In this document: positions 27,250-35,648 of the stretch, in pieces
How the letters are laid out: each line of letters starts with the position of its first letter
Position numbering within the stretch: the first letter of the stretch is position 1
Position numbers and translations under genes: made by a program
Notes under the pieces: model-generated
The model's database searches: none
The model's input: the letters and a program-made list of their open reading frames with translations, nothing else
What the model was told of the DNA's origin: nothing
Origin: Bacillota bacterium
GTDB lineage: Bacteria > Bacillota > Clostridia > Tissierellales > Peptoniphilaceae
NCBI GenBank assembly: GCA_023443025.1
Contig: JAEZWM010000061.1
Location: 1-60,863, forward strand
Direction of reading: 5' to 3'
DNA length: 60,863 bases

Positions 27250-27278
27250 TTGTATATATTCATTTTTCATGGTAGAAT
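27250..27278 (+). promoter_or_regulatory. Candidate promoter of the folT riboswitch transcript
   Basis: TTGTAT, 17-nt spacer, TAGAAT with TGG directly before it (extended -10). The start point would lie about 20 nt before the riboswitch. The rest of the 27119-27306 gap, between the divergent sigma operon and folT, shows nothing else I can name. Confidence 0.5.
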
Positions 27279-27306
27279 ATATTTGATCAAATAAGTACAG
27301 ATTATC

Positions 27307-27403
27307 TGTCAGAGTAGGAATAGGTGCGTTAAGTGCTGGTAGATGGGAAGTAGCTACCAGACGAAAACAGTATGTTTACGATATCTATCCGCGTCCGCTG
27401 CCA
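27307..27403 (+). ncRNA. Tetrahydrofolate (THF) riboswitch aptamer
   Basis: The THF riboswitch core is directly readable: GAGTAG near the 5' end, GTGCGTTAAGTG, a hairpin CTGGTAG/CTACCAG, ACGAAA, and the 3' conserved TCCGCTG. P1 would form between TGTCAG (27307-27312) and CTGCCA (27398-27403). It lies immediately upstream of an ECF folate transporter gene, the classical context. Binding of THF is expected to turn the gene off. Confidence 0.92.
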
Positions 27404-27439
27404 CCAATAACTCCTTGTGGCGCAAAAGGAGGTTTTTTT
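27400..27439 (+). promoter_or_regulatory. Riboswitch expression platform masking the folT ribosome site
   Basis: CTCCTT (27411-27416) can pair with AAGGAG (27426-27431), which is the ribosome site of folT and is followed by seven Ts; the hairpin can act as sequestor and as terminator. A competing pairing, GCCAC (27400-27404) with GTGGC (27417-27421), places CTCCTT in a loop and frees the site. Aptamer P1 uses the same GCC, so ligand binding favours the OFF fold. Confidence 0.7.
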
Positions 27440-27949
27440 ATGTCAAATACCAAAAAATTAGTCGTAGTATCTTTGTTAATTGCAATGGATGTAATACTAA
27501 CAAGGTTTTTTGCTTTTCAAACACCGCTTGTTAGAATTAGCTTTAACTTTATCGCATTAGCAGTAGCTGGTGCACTATTTGGACCTGTAACCGCTGGAGT
27601 TGCGGCTGTATTGTCCGATGTAATTGGGATGACTCTCTTCCCTTATGGAACATTCTTCCCGGGTTTCACACTATCAGCATTTTTAAGAGGAGTCACATAT
27701 GGATTTTTCTTTTATAAGAAAAATATTGATATCAAGTCAATTCTCATTTCATCTGCAATAGTTGCTTTTGGAATAGGACTTGTTTTAACATCTCTATGGT
27801 TAACAATGACCGTAGGAACTCCTTATATTAATCTTTTACAGGTCAGAGCAATCCCTTCATTGATTACATTTGCTGCACAAGTTATTATCTTGACTGTAAT
27901 ACTTAATAGGATCGTAAAAACAAGCAAATCACTGTTAAGAGAGTATTAA
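27440..27949 (+). CDS. folT: Folate ECF transporter S component FolT
   Basis: A 169-residue membrane S component that captures folate and works with a shared ECF energising module encoded elsewhere. It has about six hydrophobic helices; the family signatures include an N-terminal basic KKLVVVSLLIAMDVILTRF helix, VRISFNFIALAVAGALFGP, DVIGMTLFP and GTFFPGFTLSAFLRGVTYG. The length and the THF riboswitch upstream make the substrate assignment strong. It reads head-on to replication and ends at its own terminator. Confidence 0.93.
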   Translation: MSNTKKLVVVSLLIAMDVILTRFFAFQTPLVRISFNFIALAVAGALFGPVTAGVAAVLSDVIGMTLFPYGTFFPGFTLSAFLRGVTYGFFFYKKNIDIKSILISSAIVAFGIGLVLTSLWLTMTVGTPYINLLQVRAIPSLITFAAQVIILTVILNRIVKTSKSLLREY

Positions 27950-27955
27950 GAAACA

Positions 27956-27990
27956 GCACCGGTAATTTAACCGGTGCCGTTTTTCTTTTT
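27956..27990. terminator. Terminator between folT and degV
   Basis: GCACCGGT / ACCGGTGC, 8-bp perfect GC-rich stem with 6-nt loop and a T-rich tail on the plus strand; it also lies directly after the convergent degV gene. Confidence 0.85.
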
Positions 27991-27991
27991 A

Positions 27992-28819
27992 TTATTTAGT
28001 TTTAAACAATAGTCCGAAAGCCTTTATTCCAATATGACTTCCTATTACCGGACCTAAGCCATCAATCGTAATCTCGGCATCCGGCAGTTTACTTTTTAGT
28101 TCACTTGCAATGTATTCCGCTGATTCATCATTGAAAATATGACAAATCGATACCATTTCAGTATTTTCAGGAACTGATTTTATAGCAGTATCAATTGCTC
28201 TTTTAGTTCCTCTAGTTTTTTGAGCAAGTTGCAGTTTTCCTTCTACTAGCCCAATGATTGGTTTTAACTGAAGAATATTTCCGACTGATGAGGCAAAAGA
28301 TGAAATTCTTCCACCCCTTCTCAAGTACTCCAAATCATCTGCGATTAGAAGAACATGATATTTACCTCTTTCTGAGAGTATTGTTTCAGCGGTTTCTTGA
28401 GCTGACTTTTCTTTTAAAAGTTCCACTGCCTTTTTAATCATAAATCTTAAGTTACTTGCTGTGTTTAAACTATCTACTATCGTAATTTTGTCACTTCCTA
28501 CTATTTCTGCTGCCAGCACAGCACTATTGTAAGTTCCACTGATTCCGGAGGAGATTGTTATAACTAATAATTCATCATACCTCTCAAGCCATTCATTATA
28601 TCTCTCTACAAAATCTCCAGTTGAAGGCTGACTAGTTACAGGAAAATCTTTAGATTTTTCAAATCTAGTGAAAAAGGATTCAAAAGTCTCTGAGAAACCT
28701 TCTCTATAGTTTTCACCTTCAAATGTATAACTTAATGGAACTACCCCAATATCATATTGTTTTATGAACTCATCATCCAAATATGCAGTACTATCTGTAA
28801 TTATACCTACTTTTTTCAA
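27992..28819 (-). CDS. DegV-family fatty-acid-binding protein (FakB-like)
   Basis: A 275-residue cytoplasmic protein of the DegV family. Members bind a fatty acid and present it to the kinase FakA for phospholipid synthesis. Motifs: IITDSTAYLDDE, VTSQPSTGDF, TISSGISGTYNSA, LRRGGRISSFAS and GPVIGSHIGIKAFG at the end. No fakA is in this window. It is a single-gene unit between the folT terminator and the TetR regulator gene. Confidence 0.92.
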   Translation of the reverse strand: MKKVGIITDSTAYLDDEFIKQYDIGVVPLSYTFEGENYREGFSETFESFFTRFEKSKDFPVTSQPSTGDFVERYNEWLERYDELLVITISSGISGTYNSAVLAAEIVGSDKITIVDSLNTASNLRFMIKKAVELLKEKSAQETAETILSERGKYHVLLIADDLEYLRRGGRISSFASSVGNILQLKPIIGLVEGKLQLAQKTRGTKRAIDTAIKSVPENTEMVSICHIFNDESAEYIASELKSKLPDAEITIDGLGPVIGSHIGIKAFGLLFKTK

Positions 28820-29012
28820 TACTTTCTCCTTGATTTAATTTTTGTCACCTTATATTATATCATAATTTCTAGACATCATATATTATCTTGTTATTTTTTG
28901 ACATAACAAATAGGGTTTATATTAATAAACCATATTTTCTTATACTATTTCTTTTTCTGTTCTGATTCAGAATTTTACATTTTTATGTGAGTCTGATCCA
29001 TTTTATTTACTG

Positions 29013-29645
29013 TTATTCGCTAAATGTATAATTGTAAATAGTATCTTTAATATTATCGATATATTCCTGCGAATCAGTTAACCCCTGACTCTCTCTCATA
29101 ATTCTGTTTAGCCCGAGATAACCTTTGAGTACATAGTATTTAAGTTTTTCTTCATCAAGGACTGTCTTTCTGTTAGCTAGCCTAGTTGCCATTCCATAAA
29201 CGTAGTATGTCATCATATTTAATAATTCTTTAGCATTAGCATCATTTAGTTCGGTGATTTCCTTCACCATATTAACTAATTCTTCATTTGATTTATCTAA
29301 AAAATTAAATAAGGTAGGTGCATCATATCTATTATTCATGAATAGAAAGTTGTATAGTTCTTTTTGTGTATTAGCGAAGTTTGTATATTCTAATACCATA
29401 ACAAGTAATGAAACATTTTCCATGATATTTTCTTCTACTTTTTTATTAAAGATATCTTTAGCTTTTTGATATACTGCTTCGCGTAAATCATCCATATTTA
29501 CAAAGTTGCTAAATATAGGTTGAGTTGAACATTTTAATTCACTAGCTATTCCCCTGGCATTAAATCCATCAATACCTTCTTTATCAATTACTCTTATCCC
29601 CGCATATACGATGTCTTCACTGCTTATTCTTTTTTTTGGAGGCAT
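29013..29645 (-). CDS. TetR/AcrR-family transcriptional regulator
   Basis: A 210-residue repressor-type protein with an N-terminal helix-turn-helix (about 8-55: ISSEDIVYAGIRVIDKEG, then FNARGIASELKCSTQPIFSNF), a cysteine in the recognition helix region, and an all-helical C-terminal ligand domain. The HTH reads TQPIF where TxxxLYxHF is usual. The ligand and targets are unknown; no obvious target operon is divergent from it. Confidence 0.9.
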   Translation of the reverse strand: MPPKKRISSEDIVYAGIRVIDKEGIDGFNARGIASELKCSTQPIFSNFVNMDDLREAVYQKAKDIFNKKVEENIMENVSLLVMVLEYTNFANTQKELYNFLFMNNRYDAPTLFNFLDKSNEELVNMVKEITELNDANAKELLNMMTYYVYGMATRLANRKTVLDEEKLKYYVLKGYLGLNRIMRESQGLTDSQEYIDNIKDTIYNYTFSE

Positions 29646-29792
29646 ACTTTTACTCCTTTCAATTTATAACCATGCATATTCAACTCACTTGAATTTCATG
29701 CATTACATATTTACCCCATTTTTACGATATAATAACATTATATCATTCTTTATCGTAAAGTTCATCTGTTTTCTGTCAACTATGTTTTCAAT

Positions 29793-30530
29793 CTATACTA
29801 AGATTGACAATGGAGTAACCTTAATATTTATTATTTCTATAAGAGTATTAATATGTTCATTTCTTAAAGTGGCTAAAACACAAGTACTTGGTCCACCACT
29901 TGCCTCCAAATTTAAGTCCGTCTTAAATCTAATTGCATTGAATCCAGAATCTTTTTCAATTTTTCTCAATTCATGAATTATTCCTGAAGAACCTACAGGT
30001 AGCAGTTCTTTTATAAATGGCAAAGCTCTTATTTTTAATAATTTTTCTGAATCCATTTTTTCTTCATCACTTGCATTGATAACTTCATCCCCTACCAGTG
30101 GTTTTCCTAGAGCTACAACCAAATCTCTTTTTTCAGATCTATGAATTGGTATGCTTTTATTTGTTGTTTTTCCTATCACCGTTATGCCCATTCCGGTTTG
30201 AGTAGTAGCAAAATTTTCTTCAGTACTGCCGTTAATACTAATGTCAGGATTCATACCCACGGACTTCATTGCTCTATATATTCCATTGATTATTCTTTTA
30301 CCTGTAGGATTCATTTCAACCATTAGGTTATTTATGAGCAAAATAGGATCAGCACCATATGCGATTACTTCCATAAGTGCAACCTGAGCACCATGATAAC
30401 CGACGATTTCAGGGTCTACCTTAAGCATGTCATTTTCTTTTAAGCCTATCGCCCCTGAAGAGTCGTTTGCTACAACCATATTTACCGATCCAAAATTTAC
30501 TATACTTAAATCCCTAAATCTACTAATCAT
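29793..30530 (-). CDS. PurM/AIR-synthase-superfamily protein, possibly alpha-ribazole-kinase (CblS)-like
   Basis: A 245-residue protein with the AIR-synthase-related ATP-binding domain. Visible features are an N-terminal DSSGAIGLKENDMLKVDPEI, YHGAQVALMEVIAYGADPIL, the small-residue segment NGSTEENFATTQTGMGITVIG and DLVVALGKPLVGDEV. This resembles the alpha-ribazole kinase CblS and uncharacterised relatives rather than PurM, SelD or ThiL. The assignment to cobalamin salvage is tentative because no cob gene is near. Its start directly abuts the pta stop codon, so it is co-transcribed with pta. Confidence 0.65.
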   Translation of the reverse strand: MISRFRDLSIVNFGSVNMVVANDSSGAIGLKENDMLKVDPEIVGYHGAQVALMEVIAYGADPILLINNLMVEMNPTGKRIINGIYRAMKSVGMNPDISINGSTEENFATTQTGMGITVIGKTTNKSIPIHRSEKRDLVVALGKPLVGDEVINASDEEKMDSEKLLKIRALPFIKELLPVGSSGIIHELRKIEKDSGFNAIRFKTDLNLEASGGPSTCVLATLRNEHINTLIEIINIKVTPLSILV

Positions 30531-31505
30531 TTATTGAAGACTTTGTAATGCCGTAATTATAGCCAGTTTATAAACATCTTCTTCAGAACATCCTCTAGAC
30601 AAATCTGAGATTGGGGCGTTTAAACCTTGTAGAATAGGACCGATTGCTTCTAATTTTCCTAGTCTTTCAGCTATCTTATATCCTATATTTCCTGCTTGGA
30701 GATCAGGGAATATAAATACATTCGCATGTCCGGCAACTTTGGAGTTTGGTGCCTTTGATTTTCCTACAGATGGTACAAATGCCGCATCAAACTGCATCTC
30801 ACCATCTATTGCTAGCTCAGGTGCCATTTCCTTAGCAAGTCTTGTTGCCTCAGCAACTTTTTCTTGTTCCGGAGAACTCGCCGAACCCATAGTAGAAAAA
30901 CTAAGCATTGCAACTTTAGGATCTATACCGAATAGCTCTGCAGTCTTTGCTGTTTGAACAGCTACTTCTGCTAATTGATCCGGCTCTAGCGAAATATTAA
31001 TGGCAATATCTGCAAATACGTATCTTTCGTTATTCGGACCAATCATAATCATTGCTCCACTAATTCTAGAAACTCCCGGAACTGTTTTGACTATTTGAAG
31101 TGCTGGTCTAACAGTGTCACCTGTTGATCCAACAGCACCACTAACCATACCGTCAGCCTTTCCTGTGTATACCAACATGGTCGCAAAATAGTTATAGTCT
31201 TTTAAAAGAACTTTAGCATCTTCAAGGCTAGCCTTTCCTTTTCTTCTTTCTACAAACGCATCTACTAGATTATCATATTCATCATATGAATCCGGATCAA
31301 GGATTTGAATATCCGTTAAATCTATACTCGATTCTTTAGCAATCCCTTCTACTTCATCCAGTTTGCCAATAATTATAGGCGTTAAAATATTATCCTTTTT
31401 TAATCTAGCGCATGCCCCCAGGATTCTAACATCCTTTCCTTCAGGAAAGACAATTGTTTGATTGCTACCTTCCAGTTTCGCTTTTAGTTCGTCAAATAAT
31501 CCCAT
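30531..31505 (-). CDS. pta: Phosphate acetyltransferase
   Basis: A 324-residue short-form Pta that interconverts acetyl-CoA and acetyl phosphate. Motifs: TIVFPEGKDVRILGA, ADGMVSGAVGSTGDTVRPAL, SFSTMGSA, DGEMQFDAA, ANVFIFPDLQAGNIGYK and the ending CSEEDVYKLA. It normally pairs with ackA for ATP formation, but no ackA is here; instead it is followed without gap by the PurM-like gene. A good GGAGGAAAAA site precedes the ATG. Confidence 0.95.
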   Translation of the reverse strand: MGLFDELKAKLEGSNQTIVFPEGKDVRILGACARLKKDNILTPIIIGKLDEVEGIAKESSIDLTDIQILDPDSYDEYDNLVDAFVERRKGKASLEDAKVLLKDYNYFATMLVYTGKADGMVSGAVGSTGDTVRPALQIVKTVPGVSRISGAMIMIGPNNERYVFADIAINISLEPDQLAEVAVQTAKTAELFGIDPKVAMLSFSTMGSASSPEQEKVAEATRLAKEMAPELAIDGEMQFDAAFVPSVGKSKAPNSKVAGHANVFIFPDLQAGNIGYKIAERLGKLEAIGPILQGLNAPISDLSRGCSEEDVYKLAIITALQSLQ

Positions 31506-31520
31506 GTTTTTTCCTCCATA

Positions 31521-32399
31521 TTATACTAAGATTTTAAGAGCATCCCTTTTAATCGAGATCTCTAGTGGGTCTTTAAGAATTGTAATCTCTCCATCAATGT
31601 TTAATTCAATATTATTTTCAGGTATTAGGCAAAGTTTTTCCGTTCTATAATATATAACTTTTTTCTTGTTTTCAAGATGCATGCCTCTTAAGAGCTCTAT
31701 AAAAATACTCACTATACCAAGCCTTGACATCTTCTTACCTATTACTACATCAAGTAGTCCATCGTTCATATCAGCGGGTGGTAGAATCCTAAAGCCGCCT
31801 CCATAATAACTTCCATTTCCTATTGCTGCCAGTAATACTCTACCTGTAAAATCACCTTCTTTTGATTTAATCCTGACGGACTTCATCTTATACCTCGTAA
31901 ATGCTGCTATTAAACCAAGATAATACGCAGGTTTTCCACTGATATATTTTTTTATTATATCAGTATATTTAACAACCTCTGCATCAAATCCTATAGACAG
32001 TACATTTAAAAATATTGAATCACCTGCGAATCCGACATCTACTTTGGTATCATTACCATCTATTATCTTTCGTATAGCTGCTTGAAAATCCTTAGGTATC
32101 TGAAGGCTTTTTACTGCATCATTTCCCGTTCCTGCAGCGATTATTCCAAGTCTTACGTCGGTTGATATAAGTCCCTTTACAACTTCTTTAATCGTTCCAT
32201 CGCCGCCGACAGCAACTACGGTATCGTATTTCCCGGGTGCTTCTTTTGCCATTTTTGTGGCATGGCCGGGGTGATCAGTTACTTTAATATCATAATCCAG
32301 TTTTGATTTTTGCATGGCATCTACTATACCTACACGAGTGTTTAGTGCTTTTCCTGAACCGGCAGTAGGATTTATGATAAATAAGATTTTTCTCTGCAT
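31521..32399 (-). CDS. Diacylglycerol-kinase-type lipid kinase (DgkB/YegS family)
   Basis: A 292-residue lipid kinase, probably recycling diacylglycerol to phosphatidate at the membrane. The ATP site is clear: ILFIINPTAGSG, then AVGGDGTIKEVVKG and IIAAGTGNDAVKSL. The C-terminal beta-sandwich has DVGFAGDSIFLNVLSIGFDAEV and NDGLLDVVIG. The length is typical. It lies 1 nt downstream of the DUF4446 gene and 15 nt upstream of pta. Confidence 0.92.
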   Translation of the reverse strand: MQRKILFIINPTAGSGKALNTRVGIVDAMQKSKLDYDIKVTDHPGHATKMAKEAPGKYDTVVAVGGDGTIKEVVKGLISTDVRLGIIAAGTGNDAVKSLQIPKDFQAAIRKIIDGNDTKVDVGFAGDSIFLNVLSIGFDAEVVKYTDIIKKYISGKPAYYLGLIAAFTRYKMKSVRIKSKEGDFTGRVLLAAIGNGSYYGGGFRILPPADMNDGLLDVVIGKKMSRLGIVSIFIELLRGMHLENKKKVIYYRTEKLCLIPENNIELNIDGEITILKDPLEISIKRDALKILV

Positions 32400-32400
32400 T

Positions 32401-32934
32401 TTATCCTTTTTGTAATGCTCTTCCCAGAGCTATTTCCTCTTCTATCGAAAGCTCCTGAATGCCTTTACCCTTTCTAATTTCCTTTGCATAAGTACTAGAA
32501 TTTTCTCTTCCGAATATACTAGTAATTATAATTCCATTTTCTCTTGAGTCTAAAAGAGCCAGAGAAAAAGACATTTCATTTGTAACGTATTCAAAAGCAT
32601 TGTATTTATGAAAACCAATCTTCTGAATAGAGTCTGAACTCTTACCACTTATTTCATTAAGCTGTGCTTCCAAAAGTCTACCGGTGTCCTTAATACCGCT
32701 TTGTAGTTCATGAAGAAGCTTACCTTGTTTTTCAATATCCAAGCTATGTTCTGCAATAAGCTCTTCCATGTCCATTTCGCCTCTTCCTCTTAGAAGTAGA
32801 TCGTATCTTCTTCTAAGTCTGTTTAACTTTCGGTTTGTGCTGGAAATTAACATAAAACAAAAAATCACAGCAATTAAAAGCAAAACAAAAAGCACAACAT
32901 TCGCAGTCTGGATAAAATTAACAAAACTTTCCAT
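32401..32934 (-). CDS. DUF4446 membrane-anchored protein
   Basis: A 177-residue protein with an N-terminal membrane helix (about 10-30), a basic RKLNRLRRRYDLLLRG segment, a coiled-coil-like middle (LDIEKQGKLLHELQSG) and a conserved C-terminal domain (KIGFHKYNAFEYVTNEMSFS, LLDSRENGIIITSIFGR). DUF4446 genes commonly lie near parAB in Clostridia. Start at 32934 chosen for the AAGGAG site; an in-frame ORF from 32952 overlaps the cysteine desulfurase gene. The function is unknown. Confidence 0.85.
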   Translation of the reverse strand: MESFVNFIQTANVVLFVLLLIAVIFCFMLISSTNRKLNRLRRRYDLLLRGRGEMDMEELIAEHSLDIEKQGKLLHELQSGIKDTGRLLEAQLNEISGKSSDSIQKIGFHKYNAFEYVTNEMSFSLALLDSRENGIIITSIFGRENSSTYAKEIRKGKGIQELSIEEEIALGRALQKG

Positions 32935-32935
32935 A

Positions 32936-34078
32936 CTAATTCTCCTTAGCAATCTCTTTTAAAATTCTCACAGCTTCATGAACTTCTTCCACAGTATTAA
33001 AGTATCCAAAGCTAAATCTGGCTGCACCTACATCTGTAGTGCCAATACTCTTGTGAGCAAGAGGTGCACAATGAAGTCCCGGTCTGATGTATATATCATA
33101 ATCTTCACTTAGAATATATCCAAGTTCAGATGAATCCATATCCTTTAAATTTATAGATACCACAGCCCCTTGCCTATGATCGAGTGGACCATATAATATA
33201 AAATCCGGATTATCATAAAGTAGACTAATGAATAAATCTTTTAGCTCTTCTTCATGTTTTCTAATATTTTCTATCCCAACATGATTGATAAAATCAATCC
33301 CTTCACCAAGAGCAATTATACCTGCACCATTACAAGTACCTGATTCAAGCCTGTCCGGATAAATAGAAGGCTGAAAAGGATCGCTAGAAAAACTTCCGGT
33401 TCCACCTTCTTTAATATGTTCAAGTTCGATCCCTTCTTTTATATAAAGACCGCCTGTTCCCATTGGTCCAAGAAGACCTTTATGTCCGGGATAACATAAA
33501 ATATCTATATTCATCTTTTCTACATCTACATCAAGTACTCCAAGTGACTGGGCAGCATCAACGATGTACAAGATGCCTCTTTTCGAGGTAATCTCACCTA
33601 TTCTTTCTACATCTAAAATAGTACCCGTAAGATTACTCATATGAGTTGTAACAACCATTTGCGTTTCCGGTTTTATAGATTCTTCAATCCTCTCCGGTTC
33701 TATTATACCTTTTTTGTCAGCTTCAACTATTGTTAGTGTAATAGTTCCGAGTCTTTCCAGCTCTTTGAGGGGCCTCAGAACAGAGTTATGTTCCATCGAT
33801 GTAGTTATCACATGCATGCCCTTCTTAACTGCCCCTTTTATAGCAATATTTAAACTATCAGTGCAATTAAAGGTAAAAATTGTGTTCATTGGATTTTTAC
33901 CGTTTACGAATTCGGTTAGTTTTTCTCTTACATCGTATATTTCTCTATCCATGCGTAGTGCAAACTTATGCCCACTTCTTCCGGGATTTGCACAATAACC
34001 GGTTGAAACCTCTGTAAGTTTGTCGGTCACGACTTTTGGTTTGGGAAATGTAGTTGCTGCGTTATCAAAATAAATCAT
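32936..34078 (-). CDS. Cysteine desulfurase family protein (aminotransferase class V)
   Basis: A 380-residue PLP enzyme of the cysteine-desulfurase-like group (TIGR01977 type). The N-terminus YFDNAATTFPKPK, the TSMEHNSVLRPL histidine, VDAAQSLG and the PLP-lysine motif CYPGHKGLLGPMGTGGLY are visible, with the SufS-like catalytic-loop RPGLHCAPLAHKSIGT carrying a cysteine. It probably supplies sulfur for a dedicated acceptor; no iscU or sufU is adjacent. Gap of 1 nt to the DUF4446 gene downstream. Confidence 0.88.
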   Translation of the reverse strand: MIYFDNAATTFPKPKVVTDKLTEVSTGYCANPGRSGHKFALRMDREIYDVREKLTEFVNGKNPMNTIFTFNCTDSLNIAIKGAVKKGMHVITTSMEHNSVLRPLKELERLGTITLTIVEADKKGIIEPERIEESIKPETQMVVTTHMSNLTGTILDVERIGEITSKRGILYIVDAAQSLGVLDVDVEKMNIDILCYPGHKGLLGPMGTGGLYIKEGIELEHIKEGGTGSFSSDPFQPSIYPDRLESGTCNGAGIIALGEGIDFINHVGIENIRKHEEELKDLFISLLYDNPDFILYGPLDHRQGAVVSINLKDMDSSELGYILSEDYDIYIRPGLHCAPLAHKSIGTTDVGAARFSFGYFNTVEEVHEAVRILKEIAKEN

Positions 34079-34108
34079 TTCTTCACCCCAAATTATACTA
34101 TCTTTATC

Positions 34109-34144
34109 AATTTTGACCTTAAACAGAAGTTTAAGGTCAAAATT
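34109..34144 (-). terminator. Long perfect hairpin terminating the parA-parB-cyclodeaminase operon
   Basis: A 16-bp perfect stem (AATTTTGACCTTAAAC and its complement) with an AGAA loop lies 16 nt after the cyclodeaminase stop codon. AT-rich ends give a T-rich tail on both strands. Confidence 0.8.
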
Positions 34145-34160
34145 CTAAATGATTGAATTA

Positions 34161-34805
34161 CTAGTCAAGTCTTCTATATGTTCTTTCAAGATACTCGTCT
34201 CTTAACTTGTGAGCATTAGCTATCAGATCATGTACTTCTTTCTCGGTTTGTTTTGCAAATTCTTCATCTTTAATGCTCTTAAGATTTATAATTACGTTGA
34301 AAAGAGCGGCTTCGATAGCAGATGCCAAGAAAAGTATTGCACATCCAACATCAGTTATTGCAGATACCGTACCATGCTCAACAAAGAGATCCAGTTTATT
34401 TAGAGCTCTATTTGCAAGTCTGGCAGTGTTTAGAGGAACTTCAAGTGCATATTTATACCCTTCTTGGATAGCGTTTGATCTGGCTTCTTTTTCTTCTTCC
34501 GTTTCTTTAGGAAGTTTAAATGCATCAAGTACTTTGTTAAATGATTTAGCATCCTCATTTACATAAACTTCCAATTCTTTGATAATTTCAAAGTACTCTT
34601 CTTTTAGCTCTTCTAATTCATCCTTTATGTTCTGATCAAGAGCTTCATATGCTTTCTTTCCATAAGAAAGATTCAGTACCATGTTTGCCAGCGCAGTTCC
34701 TAGACCTCCTACATATGCCGCTACAGAACCTCCGCCCGGATTTGGTTCCTTATCAGAAGCGTTATCCAAATACTCTTTTAAACTCAGTTTCATCAAATCT
34801 GTCAT
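34161..34805 (-). CDS. fchA: Cyclodeaminase/methenyl-THF cyclohydrolase family protein
   Basis: A 214-residue protein of the FTCD-C/FchA family, which converts methenyl-THF and formyl-THF or deaminates formimino-THF. The family signature SDKEPNPGGGSVAAYVGGLGTALANMV is present near residues 15-42, with an all-helical fold following. Start at 34805 follows AAGGAGG at 7 nt and lies 1 nt after the parB stop codon. Which of the two activities it has cannot be told. The folate theme recurs in the THF riboswitch 7 kb away. Confidence 0.88.
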   Translation of the reverse strand: MTDLMKLSLKEYLDNASDKEPNPGGGSVAAYVGGLGTALANMVLNLSYGKKAYEALDQNIKDELEELKEEYFEIIKELEVYVNEDAKSFNKVLDAFKLPKETEEEKEARSNAIQEGYKYALEVPLNTARLANRALNKLDLFVEHGTVSAITDVGCAILFLASAIEAALFNVIINLKSIKDEEFAKQTEKEVHDLIANAHKLRDEYLERTYRRLD

Positions 34806-34806
34806 T

Positions 34807-35634
34807 TTAGACCTCCTTAAATAATTCATATATTCTATCAAGATCTTCGTTGTTAAAATAACGAATCTCTATACGCCCACCTTTTTTCCCTGGAATCAGT
34901 TTTACTTTGGTTGCTAGAAGCTCAGTCAATCTCTCTTCCATATCCCTTACGTACATATCGGGTTCAGTTTTTGGTCTTCTACTTGCCCTTCTTTCAATAT
35001 CTCTAATATTTACTGATTTTTCGAGAAGCTTTTCTAAAAATTTTTTTCTCTCGGCTGGACTCTTTATTGAAAGAAGTGTCCTTCCCTGGCTTGATGTAAT
35101 ATCGCCATTTATAAGATGCTCTTTTATATAATCGTCAAGTCCGAGTAGTCTAAGAGTATTTGCAATATATGATCTACTCTTGCCAACTTTTTGGGCAAGT
35201 TTTTCTTGTGTAAGATTATACTCATTAATCAGCTCATCATAAGCATAAGCCTCTTCTATTGGATTTAAATCTTCTCTTTGTATATTTTCTATTAATGACA
35301 ATTCTTTGACAATGTGTTCCTTAACATCTTTTATTATAACCGGAATCTCAGTAAGATCCGCTTCCTGAGCAGCTCTAAATCTTCTTTCTCCGGCTATAAT
35401 CTCATACCTGTCATTTATCTGTCTTACCAATAGTGGTTGTAGGATTCCATGAGCCTTAACCGATTCAGCCAACTCTTCAATAGCGTCACCGTCAAACATT
35501 CTTCTTGGTTGATCTTCCCTAGCATCAACTAGACTAATATCGACATATTTAATTTGTTCGGACACCTCATTATCAGTTGAACTGTCACGGATTAATGCCC
35601 CAAGTCCTTTACCCAAGCCTGTTTTTTTAGCCAT
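34807..35634 (-). CDS. parB: Chromosome-partitioning protein ParB (Spo0J)
   Basis: A 275-residue CTP-dependent clamp that loads at parS and recruits SMC. Visible: the N-terminal ParA-interacting peptide (GLGKGLGALI), the CTP-binding box GERRFRAAQEA, ENIQREDLNPIEEA, the helix-turn-helix TQEKLAQKVGKSRSYIANTL and the dimerisation C-terminus KGGRIEIRYFNNEDLDRIYELF. Its binding sites, five parS sequences, lie 1-2 kb upstream. Same operon as parA (14-nt gap). Confidence 0.96.
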   Translation of the reverse strand: MAKKTGLGKGLGALIRDSSTDNEVSEQIKYVDISLVDAREDQPRRMFDGDAIEELAESVKAHGILQPLLVRQINDRYEIIAGERRFRAAQEADLTEIPVIIKDVKEHIVKELSLIENIQREDLNPIEEAYAYDELINEYNLTQEKLAQKVGKSRSYIANTLRLLGLDDYIKEHLINGDITSSQGRTLLSIKSPAERKKFLEKLLEKSVNIRDIERRASRRPKTEPDMYVRDMEERLTELLATKVKLIPGKKGGRIEIRYFNNEDLDRIYELFKEV

Positions 35635-35648
35635 TTTATTCCCCTTTA

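Noticed and set aside
27343..27534. 63-codon ORF across the riboswitch and folT start
   Set aside because: It overlaps the structured THF aptamer and the folT coding start; no ribosome site and no family features.
29787..29808. TCAATCT...AGATTGA hairpin at the end of the PurM-like gene as terminator
   Set aside because: It overlaps the stop codon but has no T run on the minus strand, so termination there is not supported.
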